The notes under the pieces: model-generated
What the model was told of the DNA's origin: nothing
Databases searched by the model: none
Seen by the model: only the letters and a program-made list of their open reading frames with translations
Part shown: piece by piece, positions 1-8,670 of the stretch
Position numbering within the stretch: the stretch's first letter is position 1
Layout of the letters: every line of letters starts with the position of its first letter
Translations under genes and position numbers: made by a program
IMG/VR virus record: IMGVR_UViG_3300030104_006883
Location: 121,928 to 185,927 of that record
Direction: 5' to 3' (one strand)
Length of the DNA stretch: 64,000 bases
From: a virus

Positions 1-735
1 GTCACGGCGATGACCAAGAAGCTCAAGGCCAAGTGGACCCCAGAGCTAGGTCAGGACCTCAATGCTTATCACAACCTTGATGCAGAGGTTGAGCTTACTT
101 CGGTTCTCTCCGAGCATATTGCTCTAGAGATCGATCGTGAGATCCTTGAGGATCTTGTTAAGGGCTCGACGGCTGGTACACTGTACTGGTCACGCCGTCC
201 TGGTAAGTTCGTTAACCGCGAGACAGGCGCAGGAATTAGTTCTTCAGCAAATGAGGAGCTTCTCGGTGCAGACTTCACGGGTACGGTATCTGAGTGGTAC
301 GAGACACTCATTGAGACAATCAATGACGTCTCCGCTAGAATCCACAGAAAGACTCTCCGTGGTGGCGCGAACTTCGTGGTGGTATCACCTGAAGTCGCTA
401 ACCTCATGGAGTTCACTTCTGGATTCCGCGCTTCTGTTACTCATGATGAGGACAGAGGAACCGCAGGTGCTGTAAGAGTAGGTAGCCTTAGCAAGAAGTT
501 CGATGTCTATGTCGATCCTTACTTCCCACGTAACGTGGTTCTAGTAGGTCGCAAGGGATCAAGCTTCCTTGAGAGTGGCTATGTATATGCCCCGTATGTA
601 CCTCTACAGGTCACACCGACCATCTTTGGTACGGAAGATTTCGTACCACGTAAGGGTGTCATGACCCGTTACGCCAAGAAGATGGTGCGTCCTGATATGT
701 ACGGTCTTGTCATCGTAGAAGACCTAATCGGGTAA
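1..735 (+). CDS. gp23: Major capsid protein, gp23-like (C-terminal part)
   Basis: The reading frame is open at the window edge, so only the last 244 residues are present. They match the C-terminal half of the T4-type major capsid protein that forms the head shell: a beta-rich region with VYVDPYFPRN, then the characteristic end MVRPDMYGLVIVEDLIG. The first ATG in the window (position 10) is internal. Codons are GC-rich compared with flanking genes, as expected of the most highly expressed virion gene. A strong terminator follows 27 bp after the stop, so the head transcript probably ends here. Confidence 0.9.
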   Translation, partial: VTAMTKKLKAKWTPELGQDLNAYHNLDAEVELTSVLSEHIALEIDREILEDLVKGSTAGTLYWSRRPGKFVNRETGAGISSSANEELLGADFTGTVSEWYETLIETINDVSARIHRKTLRGGANFVVVSPEVANLMEFTSGFRASVTHDEDRGTAGAVRVGSLSKKFDVYVDPYFPRNVVLVGRKGSSFLESGYVYAPYVPLQVTPTIFGTEDFVPRKGVMTRYAKKMVRPDMYGLVIVEDLIG

Positions 736-762
736 TTTTAGAGCTACTATAGCTTAGAAAAA

Positions 763-790
763 GGTCTCCACGAAAGTGGAGGCCTTTTTT
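763..790 (+). terminator. Rho-independent terminator after the capsid gene
   Basis: A 9-bp stem (GGTCTCCAC / GTGGAGGCC, one G-U pair) is closed by a GAAA tetraloop and followed directly by six T residues. It has the classic intrinsic terminator form and lies between gp23 and the neck gene. Confidence 0.9.
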
Positions 791-820
791 GTTTCTAAGT
801 CCGAAATGCACATATGGACA

Positions 821-828
821 CTATTTAC
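821..828 (+). promoter_or_regulatory. CTATTTAC motif upstream of the neck gene
   Basis: One of 13 intergenic or gene-start CTATTTA copies in the window. It follows the capsid terminator and lies 23 bp before the neck gene start. Candidate late promoter or RNA-processing element; function inferred only from recurrence. Confidence 0.45.
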
Positions 829-851
829 TCATAGCGCAGGAGACAACATGC

Positions 852-2183
852 ATGGCAATGCCCACCCTATCACCAAAACAAAATCCAAGCCCTGTGGTTT
901 TGACCTCCACTGGCTCAACTGCTGAGTCGAGTGAAAACGAGTGGGACAATTCCGCTGGCAATTCTACAAACTACGCGTTTGGTATTTATTTAACCAACCA
1001 ATACGGTGCTTCCAATAACGATTTTATTTCCGGCGCATCGGATCAAGTAGCCTACACTTATAAGAAGCTAGGCGGAGATGTATTAGATATTGAGTTAACT
1101 GTTGGAAATATTTATACTGCTTATGAAGAGGCAGTTTTAGAGTATTCTTATATTGTCAACATACACCAAGCCAAAAATGTCTTGGGCGACTTGATGGGCA
1201 ACAGAACTGGGTCGTTTGACCAAGATGGCGAAATGAAAACTGGAGAACTCTCTTCGAGTCTTGGAGGGGACAGAGTAGAGCTAAAGATGCCAAGATTTAC
1301 CTTTGAGTATTCTAGGAGAGCTTCTGATGGAGTTTCTGAAGCTGTTGGTATCGGAGGGGCTTTGCCGGAATATTCCGCGTCGTTCGATTCGGTTAATGAT
1401 AAACAAGATTATGATTTACAATCAATAATTTACTCTGCCTCAATTGATGGAACCACCGCTGGGAGCCTATTTACAGGATCCATAGGCAAAAATAAAATTA
1501 CAATTAAAAAAGTATTCTATAAAACTCCCCACGCTATGTGGAGGTTCTATGGCTATTATGGTGGTTTGAACGCAGTAGGAAACATGTCAACGTATGGAAT
1601 GTTTTCTGACGATTCAACGTTTGAAGTAATTCCTGCATGGCAAAATAAAGCACAAGCAATGGCCTATGAAGATGCCATTTATACTAGAAATTCTCATTAT
1701 TCTTATGAAATAAAAAACAATACTTTAAGACTTTTCCCTTCACCAACGTCGATGTCCCCGGACAAGTTCTGGGTCCAGTTCACAGTAAAAACAGATGCTT
1801 GGGTAGAAGAGTCTGACAAGGAAGGCGGCGCTGATGGTGTTAATAATATGAACACGCTGCCATTTGCTAATATACCATATGCAAGCATTAACAGCATCGG
1901 TAAGCAATGGATTAGAAGATTTGCATTAGCGACTGCAAAAGAAATGCTAGCACAGGTGAGAGGAAAGTTTGGTAATACGATACCAATTCCAGGGGACAAT
2001 GTTAACCTAAACGCAACTGAGCTTTTGTCCCAAGCAAAGGATGAGCAACAGGCACTGAGAGAAGAACTGAAGACAGTTCTTGATGAGCTAACTTATGCGA
2101 AGCTTTCCGAGAGAGACGCCACTATACAGGGGAATGTCAACAACACTATGAAGGTGGTGCCGTCTGGCATTTATACAGGGTAG
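852..2183 (+). CDS. gp13: Neck protein, gp13-like
   Basis: A 443-residue virion protein placed between capsid and tail genes where T4-type neck genes lie. Its C-terminal third has the pattern I associate with gp13 of T4-like marine phages: a helix with WIRRFALATAKEMLAQVRGK, then a proline/glycine turn (IPIPGDNVNLNA) and a Glu-rich helix. The N-terminal part is not recognised. The start is ATG 852, eight bases after AGGAGA; the frame is open upstream to 789 but has no ribosome site there. gp13 and gp14 join the filled head to the tail. Assignment is by pattern and position. Confidence 0.6.
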   Translation: MAMPTLSPKQNPSPVVLTSTGSTAESSENEWDNSAGNSTNYAFGIYLTNQYGASNNDFISGASDQVAYTYKKLGGDVLDIELTVGNIYTAYEEAVLEYSYIVNIHQAKNVLGDLMGNRTGSFDQDGEMKTGELSSSLGGDRVELKMPRFTFEYSRRASDGVSEAVGIGGALPEYSASFDSVNDKQDYDLQSIIYSASIDGTTAGSLFTGSIGKNKITIKKVFYKTPHAMWRFYGYYGGLNAVGNMSTYGMFSDDSTFEVIPAWQNKAQAMAYEDAIYTRNSHYSYEIKNNTLRLFPSPTSMSPDKFWVQFTVKTDAWVEESDKEGGADGVNNMNTLPFANIPYASINSIGKQWIRRFALATAKEMLAQVRGKFGNTIPIPGDNVNLNATELLSQAKDEQQALREELKTVLDELTYAKLSERDATIQGNVNNTMKVVPSGIYTG

Positions 2184-2193
2184 GGGGAGTTAG

Positions 2194-2673
2194 ATGTCTA
2201 AATGGAAGCAGCCAGATAGTCCCCCGCCTCCCTTATTTGCTGGGAAAAAAGAACGAGATCTTGTAAAGCAAGTTAATGACGAGCTAATTGAAAGAGTCAT
2301 AGGACAGCAAATAGTTTATTATCCAATTAGTTTAGAAAAAACTGACTTTCACCCTGTCTATGGAGAAGCGATAAAAAAATCTTTTTTGCCTCCGGTAAGG
2401 GTTTATGCGCTAGTTGAGTATGGAGGGAACCAAAGTAATTCAGATGTCTTTGGTATAGATAAGACTTCTACAATAACTGTTTCATTTCACAAAAGAAGAC
2501 TCTTAGAAGAACAAGACTTATATGTAAGAGAAGGTGACTTTGTGCTATATGGAGAACAATATTACGAAATCACAACGATAACCTGGCAAAGACAGCTATT
2601 TGGCCAGATTGACCATAGATTTGAGATTATTGCTAGTTGTACGAGAGCCAGAGAGGGACTATTCAATGTCTGA
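2194..2673 (+). CDS. gp14: Neck protein, gp14-like
   Basis: This 159-residue protein follows the gp13-like gene with a GGGGGAG ribosome site. A proline-rich start precedes YYPISLEKTDFHPVYGEA and VREGDFVLYGEQYYEITTI, which resemble the gp14 neck family of T4-like phages (a 'free of upstream contact, then RPxEGDLIYFP'-type core). It would form the neck ring with gp13. Its end overlaps the next start by 8 bp, implying coupled translation. Confidence 0.55.
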   Translation: MSKWKQPDSPPPPLFAGKKERDLVKQVNDELIERVIGQQIVYYPISLEKTDFHPVYGEAIKKSFLPPVRVYALVEYGGNQSNSDVFGIDKTSTITVSFHKRRLLEEQDLYVREGDFVLYGEQYYEITTITWQRQLFGQIDHRFEIIASCTRAREGLFNV

Positions 2674-3568
2674 TCCTAAGAACGAACATAAAAGTAAACT
2701 TGATTATAGCTTTACGGGACTAGAAGACACTTCAAAGGTGCAAGAAAAGATTTTAGAGCCCTCAACTTTAGAAACTATAGATGAATCTCTATATGATTTT
2801 GTCAACGAGCTTGACATCTTTGCTACGACAAACCGAGGGTTTAGCAAAGTCCCAGTAATTTGGACATCAGCGGAGAGAGCTTTTCATATTAAAGAGTCGC
2901 CGGAGCTACACGACTTAAACGGAAATATAATTCTTCCTGTTATTTCGATTGTTAGAGGTAATATAACTAAAGATCCTGCAAATCGCGGAGGAATATATGC
3001 GAATGCACTCCCACAGAACAAAGAAGGCGGCACTATAACAATAGCAAGAAGGATCAAGCAGGATAAGACTTCGAACTTTGCGAATGCAGACGCCAAGAGA
3101 CTACACGATCAAAGTACTTTCAAGAGAAAAAATGAAAAAGTTGTATACGAGACAATAACGATGCCATTGCCGGTATATGTTGATGTAGAATACTCAATTT
3201 ATGTTAGAACAGAGTACCAACAACAGATGAACGAGATAACAACACCATTTTTGAATGTCGGCAGAGGCCTAAATTATTTCAGCTTGGGAGCGAATGGTCA
3301 CAGGTTTGAAGGCTTTATAGATCCTACACATAATTTTGAAACAAACGCTTTAGACGTAGCTGATCAGGAAAAAACTTTTTTGACTACTATAAATTTAAAG
3401 GTAAGAGGCTATCTTGTAGGGAATGACAAGAACCAGGCACCGCCAAAACTTGTTAAAACGCAAAACGCTGTTGAGGTTCGACTACCGAAAGAGCATGTTA
3501 TTTTTGGAGACATACCGGAAACTACAGACAAGGCCTTTTATAGGGAACAATCCTTAAAAACGAAATAG
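2666..3568 (+). CDS. gp15: Tail completion/sheath terminator, gp15-like
   Basis: A 300-residue protein directly before the sheath gene. The middle shows KVPVIWTSAERAF, ILPVISIVRG and MPLPVYVDVEYSIYVRTEY followed by TTPFLNVGRG, the order seen in T4 gp15 homologues, which cap the tail tube and sheath. ATG 2666, inside the previous gene, follows a GAGAGGGA ribosome site; upstream in-frame codons lack one. Identification rests on motif order and synteny. Confidence 0.6.
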   Translation: MSDPKNEHKSKLDYSFTGLEDTSKVQEKILEPSTLETIDESLYDFVNELDIFATTNRGFSKVPVIWTSAERAFHIKESPELHDLNGNIILPVISIVRGNITKDPANRGGIYANALPQNKEGGTITIARRIKQDKTSNFANADAKRLHDQSTFKRKNEKVVYETITMPLPVYVDVEYSIYVRTEYQQQMNEITTPFLNVGRGLNYFSLGANGHRFEGFIDPTHNFETNALDVADQEKTFLTTINLKVRGYLVGNDKNQAPPKLVKTQNAVEVRLPKEHVIFGDIPETTDKAFYREQSLKTK

Positions 3569-3600
3569 CCCCAATTTTATTCTTTTCGTCGCTCCATTTA

Positions 3601-3608
3601 CTATTTAA
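3601..3608 (+). promoter_or_regulatory. CTATTTAA motif upstream of the sheath gene
   Basis: Recurring CTATTTA element 38 bp before the sheath ATG, in the only intergenic gap of the neck-sheath block. Candidate late promoter. Confidence 0.45.
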
Positions 3609-3646
3609 TAGAGAATAACCATTTTATTTCATGGGAGAACATTAAC

Positions 3647-6600
3647 ATGTCGGTTAAGAAGTTTAAATTTGTTTCACCTGGAGTTTTCATCAATGAGATC
3701 GATAACTCCCAAAGACCAAACGAGCCAACAGGAAGAGGCCCACTTATCATCGGTAGAACCGAAAGAGGCCCATCAATGGTGCCGTATCAAGTAAATTCTT
3801 TTGCAGAATTTGTAACTGTATTCGGCAATCCAATCTCTGGCAAAACAAACACAGATAGTTGGAGAGATGGCAATTACGGCGCTCCAACATACGCTGCATA
3901 TGCGGCACAAGCTTGGTTGACAAATAATTCCCCCGTGACAATAGTCAGGCTTCTTGGTGATGAGAATTCCAAAGGCACTGGAACCGGAGACGCATTGGCA
4001 GGGTGGAACACAGCGAACGAAATTAAGGCCGCTGGAGCTTCTAACGTTATCGCAGGCGGCGGAGCCTATGGCCTTTGGCTTGTTGATAGCGGTTCCAATA
4101 TCGAGGATGGCACAGGCGGGTCCTCGAACTTCATGTTCGGCGCGGGCGTTACTGGAACACTAGGGGCGATTTTTTATACCAACACCGGTTGCCCACAGCT
4201 AAGCGGGTCGACCGCTGGATACAATATAGCTCCATCTGATGGCATACCTGATGTAACAGGCTCTGCAATTTGGGTCAAGTCTACAGCCGATAAGACCTTT
4301 AAGCTTGTTATGATGGATGGATCTACGGATGTGGCGGCTGCGGCTACTGAAACCGTTACATTTAATTTCGATAGAACTTCAAGCAAGTATATTAGAAAGG
4401 TTTTAAATACAAATCCGGTATTGACAAACTCCGATGTTTCTTCAGACACGAAGAACTTTTGGCTTGGTGAGACTTTCGAAAGAGAAGTATACAATAGATG
4501 CTCTGGCTCCACACAATGGGGAGTTATTTTGCCAATGGCCCAATTCGGAACAGCCAGTAACCAGTGGCAGGAGCATAACTATGGAATGAGAAGATCTAAG
4601 ACTGGCTGGTTTATTTCCCAGGACGTGAGAACGACTCCGGGGTCCGCTGTGGAAACTAGCAATGTCTTGAGCCCCGTGTATAGTCCAGAAAGCATGCAAA
4701 AGCTTTTCAAAATTCATTCATTGGGGTGGGGCGAGTGGAACCAGAACAATCTTAAGATCTCTATCGAGAATGTGTCGGCACCTACCAATAATTCAGACCC
4801 TTATGGTCACTTTAGTGTGAGAGTTAGAAAGATAGAAGACAATGATGGTGCTTTGAAGACTGTCGAGCTATACGACAACTGCAATCTTAATCCTAATTCT
4901 GAAAACTACATCGCCAAGATGATCGGCGATAGGTACATCGAGTGGGATGAAGACACAAAGCGATACACAGAGTATGGGAATTATGATAATAATTCGCAAT
5001 TTATCAGAGTCGAAATGAATACTGATGTTGACGACGGAACAACGGACGCCTCGTATCTACCGTTTGGTGTTTATGGGCACCCAAGGTTTGCACCTTGGCG
5101 GTTTGTGTCTGGAACGACAGGCCCTATTAAGTTAGCCTCTGCGGCGACCTCTGGATCTGTTGACTATGCCAACACATATATCTCATCCTTTGTAGGCGGA
5201 GTAACTTCGTTCATCCCAGGAGGTCAGTATCGCAATGATGCAAACAATTCGGATGCTTGGATTGGCGTTGCTCCGTCAGCTTCTAATAACGTTGCACAAG
5301 CAGGGGCGCACGCTCCCTTTGTATTCCCCGCTGTCCCACTAAGGTCTGGGTCGTTAGATGGAAACATCCAGAGCCCAAGACAGGCATACTTCGGTGCAGA
5401 TGTGCTTAGAAAAGAGGGTGGAGTCTTTTATCTTGACTTTGAAAAATCAACAAGAGATATTCTTAGGGCGCTCCCTGACAGCCATAAAGACAGTGACACT
5501 GTGGCAAACCAGCTTGAGTGGTCTTGGGTATTCTCCCTGGATGATGTAAGTGGTACTTTTGGCAATAGTGTATCCTACTCCTCTGGTAGCCGCGCGACAG
5601 GGCGCTCAATAACTGCGGGCTCTGGTTCGTGGCAAGATGTTTTGACCGCAGGGTTCAACAAGTTCACTACTGTGCTCTATGGAGGTTTTGACGGTCTTAG
5701 AATTGATGAATCGGACCCGTTTAGAAACACGTTTACTACTGACGGGACGGAAACAACTAATTATGCTTACAACTCTATTAAGAGAGCTATTGACTCCGCG
5801 AAAGACCCAGAGGTAGTCGATTACAACATCGCACTTGCTCCTGGCGTCACTACTAGCGGATTGACTGACCACTTAATCAATATTTGCGAAGATCGAGGCG
5901 ACGCACTAGCAATCGTAGATTTGGCAGGAGGTTATGTACCTAGTTCCGAGAATACCACGGCACAGTCAGGAAGATTGGGCAGCGTCAATACAACAATTAC
6001 CAATCTAAATAACCGTGGCATTAACTCTAGTTACGGGTGTGCATACTACCCCTGGGTACAGGCTAGGGACACGCTAAACAACGCTACTGTTTGGGTACCA
6101 CCATCTGTTGCCGCATTGGGCGCTATGTCCAACAGTGAAAGAAAGCAAGATCTTTGGTTTGCTCCTGCTGGGTTTAACAGAGGCGGTCTCTCCAAGGGAG
6201 ACGGAGGCATCCCGGTAGTGGGCGTAGCTGAAAAGCTCACTGCTGAAAACCGCGACAAGCTTTACGATGCAAACATCAATCCTATCGCTTCTTTCCCAAA
6301 TGAAGGTATCGTTATCTTCGGACAGAAGACTCTTCAAGTAACGCCTTCGGCTCTTGACAGAGTAAATGTTAGAAGATTGATGATCTTTGTTAAGAAGAGC
6401 ATTTCCCAGATGGCGAATCAGGTTCTGTTCGACCAGAACACGATCACGACGTGGAATAGGTTCACAGGAAAGGTTAATCCGTTCCTAGCGAGCATTAAGG
6501 CTAGATTTGGTCTAGATGATTTCAAGGTTGTCCTCGATAATACGACGACTACACCAGACCTAGTTGACAGAAACATTATTTATGCGAAGATCTTCTTAAA

Positions 6601-6673
6601 GCCAACAAAGGCTGTAGAGTACATCGCTATTGACTTCACAATTACTAATAGTGGAGCGTCTTTCGAGGACTAA
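3647..6673 (+). CDS. gp18: Contractile tail sheath protein, gp18-like
   Basis: The contractile sheath subunit. The N-terminus (SPGVFINEID) and the C-terminal domain are typical of myovirus sheath proteins: RNVRRLMIF-type helix (here RVNVRRLMIFVKKSI), VLFDQNTITTW, then an IAIDFTITNSG end. At 1008 residues it is much longer than T4 gp18 (659), so large extra domains are inserted, probably in residues 130-640, and exposed on the tail surface. Strong ribosome site GGGAGAA before ATG 3647. The tube gene follows. Confidence 0.92.
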   Translation: MSVKKFKFVSPGVFINEIDNSQRPNEPTGRGPLIIGRTERGPSMVPYQVNSFAEFVTVFGNPISGKTNTDSWRDGNYGAPTYAAYAAQAWLTNNSPVTIVRLLGDENSKGTGTGDALAGWNTANEIKAAGASNVIAGGGAYGLWLVDSGSNIEDGTGGSSNFMFGAGVTGTLGAIFYTNTGCPQLSGSTAGYNIAPSDGIPDVTGSAIWVKSTADKTFKLVMMDGSTDVAAAATETVTFNFDRTSSKYIRKVLNTNPVLTNSDVSSDTKNFWLGETFEREVYNRCSGSTQWGVILPMAQFGTASNQWQEHNYGMRRSKTGWFISQDVRTTPGSAVETSNVLSPVYSPESMQKLFKIHSLGWGEWNQNNLKISIENVSAPTNNSDPYGHFSVRVRKIEDNDGALKTVELYDNCNLNPNSENYIAKMIGDRYIEWDEDTKRYTEYGNYDNNSQFIRVEMNTDVDDGTTDASYLPFGVYGHPRFAPWRFVSGTTGPIKLASAATSGSVDYANTYISSFVGGVTSFIPGGQYRNDANNSDAWIGVAPSASNNVAQAGAHAPFVFPAVPLRSGSLDGNIQSPRQAYFGADVLRKEGGVFYLDFEKSTRDILRALPDSHKDSDTVANQLEWSWVFSLDDVSGTFGNSVSYSSGSRATGRSITAGSGSWQDVLTAGFNKFTTVLYGGFDGLRIDESDPFRNTFTTDGTETTNYAYNSIKRAIDSAKDPEVVDYNIALAPGVTTSGLTDHLINICEDRGDALAIVDLAGGYVPSSENTTAQSGRLGSVNTTITNLNNRGINSSYGCAYYPWVQARDTLNNATVWVPPSVAALGAMSNSERKQDLWFAPAGFNRGGLSKGDGGIPVVGVAEKLTAENRDKLYDANINPIASFPNEGIVIFGQKTLQVTPSALDRVNVRRLMIFVKKSISQMANQVLFDQNTITTWNRFTGKVNPFLASIKARFGLDDFKVVLDNTTTTPDLVDRNIIYAKIFLKPTKAVEYIAIDFTITNSGASFED

Positions 6674-6688
6674 AAATAAAACAAATAT

Positions 6689-6696
6689 CTATTTAA
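6689..6696 (+). promoter_or_regulatory. CTATTTAA motif upstream of the tube gene
   Basis: Recurring CTATTTA element between the sheath stop and the tube start, 22 bp before the tube ATG. Candidate late promoter. Confidence 0.45.
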
Positions 6697-6718
6697 ATTA
6701 TAGAGGAGAACTAAAAAC

Positions 6719-7258
6719 ATGGGGTCAACTTCATTCTGGTCTGATCAAAGTATTGAGCCAAAGAGAAAATCAAGATTTATTTTATCACTAGGGGGGATCG
6801 AGCATTGGATTGTAAAGTCAGGTGCAAAGCCTAGCTTCGATATCAATGTAACGGAGCATACTTATCTTAATCATAAGTTCTACTACCCCGGAACAGTTAC
6901 CTGGAATGAGATTGAAGTTACACTTGTTGATCCGCTAAGACCGGATTCAACAGCTACTATGTATCAGGTTCTTCTCTCGTCGGGCTATATCCCGCCTACG
7001 AGCCAGGGAGAAGCAGAGTCAGGCACGGTCTCTAAGAAGAATTCTACTGCCGCCATGAACAATGTAACCATTTCCCATCTTGGACCGGGCGGAATAGATG
7101 ATATTCTAGACACATGGACACTAAATAATGCGTTTGTCTCTAGAGTTAACTGGGGTGACTTAAGTTACGAAGATGATAGTCTTGTTGACATCGTTCTCGG
7201 ATTAAGATATGATTTCGCTACATACGAGACAACAAGTACCCCTTCAAGCGGTATTTAA
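6719..7258 (+). CDS. gp19: Tail tube protein, gp19-like
   Basis: A 179-residue protein with the length and position of T4 gp19, the subunit of the inner tube. It has the family core FYYPGTVTWNEIEVTLVDP and the end GDLSYEDDSLVDIVLGLRYD. Ribosome site AGAGGAGAA before ATG 6719. Confidence 0.9.
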   Translation: MGSTSFWSDQSIEPKRKSRFILSLGGIEHWIVKSGAKPSFDINVTEHTYLNHKFYYPGTVTWNEIEVTLVDPLRPDSTATMYQVLLSSGYIPPTSQGEAESGTVSKKNSTAAMNNVTISHLGPGGIDDILDTWTLNNAFVSRVNWGDLSYEDDSLVDIVLGLRYDFATYETTSTPSSGI

Positions 7259-7284
7259 AGAACTAATAACATAGTGAGGTAAAT

Positions 7285-8127
7285 ATGAGTTCAAGCAGGA
7301 ACGAGGCCCGCATGGGAGTCCCAGAGGACGCCCCACAGCCTCAGACTCAGCAAGGAGATCCTCTCTCTTTTGCTGTTCCTACCGAGTTAGTGGAGATCCC
7401 ATCTAAGGGTAAATTTTACCCAGAGGGCCACCCGCTGCATAATGTTGAGACGGTGGAGATGCGCTTCATGACGGCGAAGGAAGAAGATATTCTTACTTCT
7501 CAATCGTTAATCAAGAAAGGCGTTGTTATCGATAGGCTCCTACAGAGTCTTTTGATAGATAAAAGAATTACACTTGATACCCTTTTGGTAGGGGACAAGA
7601 ACGCTTTAGTAATTGCTGCTAGAGCGAGCGGCTATGGTAATGAGTATGAGACGAAAGTACCTTGTCCTTCTTGCGGCTCCACTGTCGAGTATTCTTTTGA
7701 TCTTGACGAAGTTGAAGTAAAAGAGATCTTTTCAGACGACGATCTAGGGATCAGCTTTACGGGCGCGAATACTTTTAGTATACAACTACCAAAGACTGGA
7801 GCCACCGTTGAAGTTCGCCCTATGACTGGCGCAGATGAAAGATTTATCGCCCAGCAGGCGGAAAGAAGAAAGAAGAATAAGCTAGCAGACAACGCTTTAA
7901 CTACGCAGCTAAAGCGAATGATAGTAGCAATCAACGGCGACGCAGACTCTGCAACTATTAATAAATTCGTTGATAGTATGCCTGCTTTCGACTCTAGACA
8001 TCTAAGAGGCGCTTATACGAAAATTGTTCCTGATATTGACATGCAACAGGAATTTACTTGCTCTGAATGTGGCCATGAGCAAATTATGGAGGTGCCGCTC
8101 ACAGCGGACTTCTTTTGGCCTCGATAA
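7285..8127 (+). CDS. gp26: Baseplate protein gp26-like (T4_baseplate family)
   Basis: A 280-residue protein resembling T4 gp26, a baseplate hub assembly component. It has VEIPSKGKFYPEGHPL near residue 36, a conserved helix MRFMTAKEEDILTSQSLI, and two CxxC pairs (Cys127/130 and Cys259/262) that could bind zinc. Position between tube and tape measure suggests it also acts in the tail-chaperone niche. The last codons contain TTC-TTT-TGG, and a conserved-looking ORF continues in the +1 frame (see the following entry), so a minor fraction may be read as a longer fusion. Confidence 0.75.
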   Translation: MSSSRNEARMGVPEDAPQPQTQQGDPLSFAVPTELVEIPSKGKFYPEGHPLHNVETVEMRFMTAKEEDILTSQSLIKKGVVIDRLLQSLLIDKRITLDTLLVGDKNALVIAARASGYGNEYETKVPCPSCGSTVEYSFDLDEVEVKEIFSDDDLGISFTGANTFSIQLPKTGATVEVRPMTGADERFIAQQAERRKKNKLADNALTTQLKRMIVAINGDADSATINKFVDSMPAFDSRHLRGAYTKIVPDIDMQQEFTCSECGHEQIMEVPLTADFFWPR

Positions 8128-8302
8128 CATATATATAGAAAACGTATATGAGCAGATATTTTTCTTAAAATACCATGGCAATTGGTCTTTCATGGAGGCA
8201 TATAACCTCCCCATCAAGATCCGCGCTTGGTTTTTGCACAGGCTATCGCAACAGATAGATAAAGAGAACAAAGCGATGGAAAAAGCTACAAAGGGTAAAT
8301 AA
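8114..8302 (+). CDS. Probable +1-frame extension of the gp26-like gene (tail chaperone-like)
   Basis: After the gp26-like stop, an ORF in the +1 frame encodes a protein-like segment: YEQIFFLKYHGNWSFMEA, LPIKIRAWFLHRLSQQ and a charged end. Aromatic, helical domains of this kind follow gp26 in other T4-like phages and resemble frameshift products that chaperone tape-measure proteins. No ATG, GTG or TTG with a ribosome site suits this segment; the nearest in-frame ATG is 8075, inside the gp26-like gene, without a clear site. A tRNA-Phe slip from TTT 8113 to TTT 8114 would join the frames. Coordinates give the +1-frame part. Frameshifting is inferred. Confidence 0.5.
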   Translation, partial: FGLDNIYIENVYEQIFFLKYHGNWSFMEAYNLPIKIRAWFLHRLSQQIDKENKAMEKATKGK

Positions 8303-8313
8303 TCTGTTATAAA

Positions 8314-8321
8314 CTATTTAC
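8314..8321 (+). promoter_or_regulatory. CTATTTAC motif
   Basis: Recurring CTATTTA element 17 bp before ATG 8339. The ribosome site AGGAG starts only 5 nt downstream of it, which is tight for a normal -10 box. Confidence 0.4.
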
Positions 8322-8338
8322 TTAGAAGGAGCTTTGTA

Positions 8339-8659
8339 ATGGAAGAAAAGGTATTCGATCTAGGCGCAGCAAAAAGAACTTCGGAGCTAAATGAAGGCTT
8401 CTTGGAGACTTTTGGCTATTTTGCTGAAATGGGCCTAAAAAGACTATTCGGATACGATCTTGGTATACCTTTAAAAGTAAAGGGCACCCCTTCGGAAATT
8501 AAAGCTTTCAGCAGCGCTCTAAACAGCGAAAAGAAATATATGGAGGCCTACAAAAAGCATGGCCTTACTGATTCTAGAACATTAAACAATAAGACTCTTC
8601 TTGATAAAGCGGTGGCTAAATTCCAGAAAGCCACCGGCCTGAAGTGGCCTTTTAAATAG
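8339..8659 (+). CDS. Unknown protein before the tape measure
   Basis: A 106-residue soluble protein I do not recognise. It starts after GAAGGAG and ends 11 bp before the tape-measure start. The sequence is mostly helical and charged, with FGYDLGIPLKVKGT near residue 37. Its place between a gp26-like gene and the tape measure suggests a tail assembly or minor tail role. Confidence 0.7.
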   Translation: MEEKVFDLGAAKRTSELNEGFLETFGYFAEMGLKRLFGYDLGIPLKVKGTPSEIKAFSSALNSEKKYMEAYKKHGLTDSRTLNNKTLLDKAVAKFQKATGLKWPFK

Positions 8660-8670
8660 GAGGCTAGCTC

